This document shows positions 15,104 through 17,428 of a stretch of 17,428 nucleotides of DNA, piece after piece. Within the stretch, counting starts at the first letter, position 1; each line of letters opens with the position of its first letter. The stretch is from CAYYNP01 sp964472545 (lineage in GTDB: Bacteria > Planctomycetota > Planctomycetia > Pirellulales > Thermoguttaceae): contig CAYYNP010000215.1 of assembly GCA_964472545.1 (NCBI GenBank), forward strand, positions 1 to 17,428, given 5' to 3'. Below the pieces are notes generated by a model, which saw only the letters and a list, made by a program, of their open reading frames with translations, made no database searches and was not told the DNA's origin. The position numbers and the translations under genes are program-made.

Positions 15104-15133
15104 TTGCCGCCGGCTGAGAACTTGCCGTAAAAT
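15104..15133 (+). promoter_or_regulatory. Candidate promoter for the DUF1559 array
   Basis: TTGCCG (15104-15109) and TAAAAT (15128-15133) are 18 nt apart. Transcription would begin near 15140, about 40 nt before the first ATG at 15181. It stands back to back with the candidate OsmC-operon promoter, about 50 bp away, so the two could share regulation. Confidence 0.3.
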
Positions 15134-15180
15134 GAAGGTAGGATGGTTCGATTATCTCGTGCCGAAGGACGCACGCTATC

Positions 15181-16170
15181 ATGGGAATCCCACTGCTCAC
15201 ACCGCTGCTGATTGCCACCGTACTGGTCTCGTCCACGGTCGCGTTCGGGCCGTGGGGCTTCGTCGCAGGGGCGGCGATCGTTTCGGTGGTGATGTGTCTC
15301 CGCGAGGCAACTCCGGTCGGGCGCGTGGTGATCGTCGGCTGTCTGCTGCTGATTCTTGGTGCCGTCGTCCTCTGGGCGCTCGGCCAGCGCATCCACTATC
15401 ATCACCAGCGTTGCCGCATGCAGATGCACTGGCTTGCCGACGCGTTCTCCGCCTATCAAGTAGATCACGGCAGCCTTCCGCCGGCCTACATCGCCGACTC
15501 CCAGGGCGAACCAATGCACAGTTGGCGGGTGCTGATGCTACCGTACGTGGACGAGCAAGCCCTCTACGATCGCTACGACTTCGACGAACCTTGGAACGGG
15601 CCGAACAACCGGAAACTGGCCGATGAGGTAGCCTGGGCGTACCGATGCTCCGGTGCCGACGACGCCATGACGATGACCAACTACGTGGCCGTCGTCGGGC
15701 CGCGCACCGTTTGGCCGGGCGCCGAGGGCGTCGGCAAGCAGGACATTCCCGACGGCGCCGCGACCACGATCATGCTAGTCGAAGTGGCCGATGCCGACAT
15801 CCACTGGATGGAGCCTCGCGACCTGACGATGGAAGAAGCGCTGGCCGAGGGCGACGCGGACACGGCGGCGGGGATCTCCATTTGCCACGTTCACCCCAAC
15901 GGGCCGTTCTTGCACGACGAAAACCTGCTCTTCGTCATCACCGCCGACGGCGGCCTCCTCGAACTCTCGCAGCGGCCGCCCACCGAGGCCCTTAAGGCCA
16001 TGCTGACGCGAGACGGCGGCGAGTCGCTGGCCGAGGAGGCCCTCGCCGAGGCACAGGACGACAAAGGCCGGGCCGTGCGTTGGCGCTGCTGCGGCTCCTG
16101 CATAGTGCTGCTCGTAGCGACCGGCTGCCTGCTATTTCACTGCCGGAATCCGGACGCCACGCAGCCATGA
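15181..16170 (+). CDS. DUF1559-like membrane protein, paralogue 1
   Basis: A 329-residue protein of unknown function with the DUF1559 (SBP_bac_10-like) core common in planctomycetes. The N-terminus has two hydrophobic segments (about 5-38 and 48-67) in place of the usual pilin-type leader. The core runs through SLPPAYIADSQGEPMHSWRV (98-117), LPYVDEQALYDRYDF (120-134) and EPWNGPNN (136-143), then MEPRDLTMEE and a C-terminal LKAMLTRDGGE. A final hydrophobic segment, CCGSCIVLLVATGCLLFHC (302-320), would anchor the C-terminus. The bulk is probably outside the cytoplasm between the membrane segments. The start is the ATG at 15181 with GAAGGA upstream. Its stop overlaps the start of paralogue 2 (ATGA), implying translational coupling. 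It lacks the F-x-L-Q-T-L start seen in paralogues 2 and 3. Confidence 0.82.
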   Translation: MGIPLLTPLLIATVLVSSTVAFGPWGFVAGAAIVSVVMCLREATPVGRVVIVGCLLLILGAVVLWALGQRIHYHHQRCRMQMHWLADAFSAYQVDHGSLPPAYIADSQGEPMHSWRVLMLPYVDEQALYDRYDFDEPWNGPNNRKLADEVAWAYRCSGADDAMTMTNYVAVVGPRTVWPGAEGVGKQDIPDGAATTIMLVEVADADIHWMEPRDLTMEEALAEGDADTAAGISICHVHPNGPFLHDENLLFVITADGGLLELSQRPPTEALKAMLTRDGGESLAEEALAEAQDDKGRAVRWRCCGSCIVLLVATGCLLFHCRNPDATQP

Positions 16171-17189
16171 GCCAAGACGTTCGACACGCAACGATACAGT
16201 TCCGTCTACAGACGCTGCCGGCGCCGATCGCCGTCGTGGCCACCTCGCTGAGCCTGTTCGGCCCGTCCGGGGTCTGGAAAGGACTCTCCGTAATCGCCGT
16301 GGTTGCCTGTCTGCGGGGTGCATCGGCGATCGGCCGCGTGCTCATCGTGACATGCGCGATTCTCATTCTCGCGGGCGAAGTCGCTTCTACAACGGCGTCG
16401 TCCAGCCGCCATTTGGGCAGACTCCTTAGCTGCCAGGGCAAGATGGGCGAGATCACTAGGGCACTGCATTGCTACCATTCGGAACATGACTCCTTTCCAC
16501 CGGCCTACATCGCCGATTCGACCGGCAGGCCGATGCACAGTTGGCGTGTGCTGCTTCTGCCGTACTTGGATAAGCAAGCCCTTTACGATCGCTACGACTT
16601 CAACGAGCCGTGGGACGGACCGAACAACCGGCAACGGGCAGCCGAGATCGCGGTCGAGTACCGATGTGTCACCGCCGATCGCGCCGATTACGCCGATACG
16701 ACAACCAGCTACGTGGCCGTTGTGGGCCCGGAAACGGCTTGGCCCGGCGCCATGCCAATGGCTGTAGACGATATTGCCGACGGATGGGACCGCACGATCC
16801 TGCTGGTCGAGGTTGTCGACTCGGGCATCCACTGTATGGAACCGCGCGACCTGACGATGAAGGAGGTACTCACGGGAGTGACTCCGGAACAGCGCACGAG
16901 AGTTTCTAGCAGGCATGAAAGGAAGAAAGGCTTCTTCATCCGCAGCGAGAAAGTGGTCAACGTGGCCCTTGCCGGCGGCGACGTGCGCACGATTCCGGAG
17001 GATCTCTCGCCGGAACTCCTCAAGGCCATGCTAACCAGCAGCGGCGGCGAGGCTACGGAGATCTCCGACGCGTGGAATGGAAGGCGCAACGACATCCACT
17101 GGCCTCGTTGCTGCGCCGTGGCCGCGTTTGTGCTGTGGGTGCTCTACCGGCTATTTCGCGCGCGAGGCAAACGTCTGGAGCCGACATGA
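16167..17189 (+). CDS. DUF1559-like membrane protein, paralogue 2
   Basis: A 340-residue paralogue of the preceding protein with matching layout: FRLQTLPAPIAVVATSLSLF at the N-terminus (12-31), a second hydrophobic stretch (about 56-70), then the DUF1559 core with SFPPAYIADSTGRPMHSWRV (109-128), LPYLDKQALYDRYDF and EPWDGPNN. MEPRDLTMKE and LKAMLTSSGGE are also shared, followed by a C-terminal hydrophobic segment (CCAVAAFVLWVLYRLF). DNA identity with paralogue 1 is high in the core, pointing to tandem duplication. Between the core and the C-terminus the sequence (RTRVSSRHERKKGFF) diverges from paralogue 1. The ATG at 16167 overlaps the previous stop; the frame is open further upstream but that part is a shadow. 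Function is unknown. Confidence 0.82.
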   Translation: MSQDVRHATIQFRLQTLPAPIAVVATSLSLFGPSGVWKGLSVIAVVACLRGASAIGRVLIVTCAILILAGEVASTTASSSRHLGRLLSCQGKMGEITRALHCYHSEHDSFPPAYIADSTGRPMHSWRVLLLPYLDKQALYDRYDFNEPWDGPNNRQRAAEIAVEYRCVTADRADYADTTTSYVAVVGPETAWPGAMPMAVDDIADGWDRTILLVEVVDSGIHCMEPRDLTMKEVLTGVTPEQRTRVSSRHERKKGFFIRSEKVVNVALAGGDVRTIPEDLSPELLKAMLTSSGGEATEISDAWNGRRNDIHWPRCCAVAAFVLWVLYRLFRARGKRLEPT

Positions 17190-17419
17190 GCGAACCCGGG
17201 CAACGCATGACACCACAGTTCTCGCTGCAAACGCTCCTTTGGGCAATGGTGGTTCTCTGGAGCTCGATGGCCGTGTTTGGTGCGTGGGGGGCCGTGTGGG
17301 TGGGAGGGAGCGTCGGGCTGACGCTGATATGCCTGTGGCTTCCGGAGGTCGCTCAGCGGTGGGCATGGCGGACGTTGTTGTGTAGTGTTTCAACTCAAAT
17401 GGCACAAAGTGGAGGGTAG
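17186..17419 (+). pseudogene. DUF1559-like paralogue 3, truncated after the N-terminal membrane segments
   Basis: The ATG at 17186 overlaps the stop of paralogue 2 (ATGA) exactly as between paralogues 1 and 2. The 77-residue product begins MSEPGQRMTPQFSLQTLLWA and matches the N-terminal membrane region of paralogue 2 up to about CLWLPEVAQRWAWRTLL. After that the similarity ends, the sequence becomes less GC-rich, and a stop occurs at 17417-17419 after TQMAQSGG. The whole PPAYIADS-type core is missing. The likely cause is an insertion or rearrangement near 17380. A real short protein with just the membrane part is possible but less likely. Confidence 0.55.
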
Positions 17420-17428
17420 GTGACGATC
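17381..17428. other. Possible boundary of an inserted element at the window end
   Basis: From about 17381 the sequence changes character (TGTAGTGTTTCAACTCAAAT and onward), is visibly less GC-rich, and interrupts the DUF1559-like paralogue 3. This would fit the terminal part of an insertion sequence or other element continuing beyond the window. No second end, transposase or target duplication can be seen here, so it is only a suspicion. Confidence 0.25.

Overview
This window looks like a chromosomal segment from a member of the Planctomycetes, probably of the Pirellulales type. The DNA is GC-rich. It encodes several secreted or lipid-anchored proteins of families that are expanded in that phylum: an HzsA-related di-haem protein, a PQQ-like beta-propeller with HEAT repeats, a secreted FAD-dependent oxidoreductase and DUF1559-type proteins. 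Its spacers carry palindromic repeat elements of a kind I associate with these genomes. The placement rests on protein families and style; there is no rRNA, tRNA or other phylogenetic marker here.

Layout. 1-367: the 3' part of a more AT-rich gene for a small protein with a Cys/His cluster. 368-866: a repeat-bearing spacer. 867-1367 (-): a GNAT acetyltransferase. 1368-1721: a spacer with a perfect 33-bp-arm palindrome. 1722-2849 (+): a secreted aldose 1-epimerase. 2823-3977 and 4051-4692 (-): a FemAB/CelD-like acyltransferase downstream of a NodB polysaccharide deacetylase, which together resemble part of a cell-surface polysaccharide locus. 4811-6910 (+): a large secreted protein resembling alpha-toroid polysaccharide lyases. 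7040-9631 (+): an HzsA-related protein with two CxxCH motifs. 9680-9784: a tandem hairpin repeat. 9930-11888 (+): a HEAT plus PQQ-propeller lipoprotein. 11908-12002: a second copy of the long palindrome, between convergent genes. 14912-12045 (-): a probable operon of OsmC, a secreted FAD oxidoreductase and a zinc-ribbon protein. 15181-17419 (+): three tandem DUF1559-like paralogues joined by ATGA overlaps, the third cut short close to the window end.

How the genes work together. The 1722-6910 block is mostly carbohydrate-related: sugar mutarotation, polysaccharide deacetylation, a possible polysaccharide-degrading enzyme and surface acyl transfer. The 7040-11888 block encodes two exported propeller-type proteins, one with haem. 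The OsmC-FAD pair suggests redox chemistry. No classical defence system, CRISPR array, prophage or complete insertion sequence is visible. The most unusual things are the repeat landscape (four structured intergenic elements of different design, one present twice), the HzsA-like protein without hzsB or hzsC beside it, and the coupled DUF1559 array whose members carry an 'F-S/R-L-Q-T-L' membrane N-terminus in place of the usual pilin-like leader.
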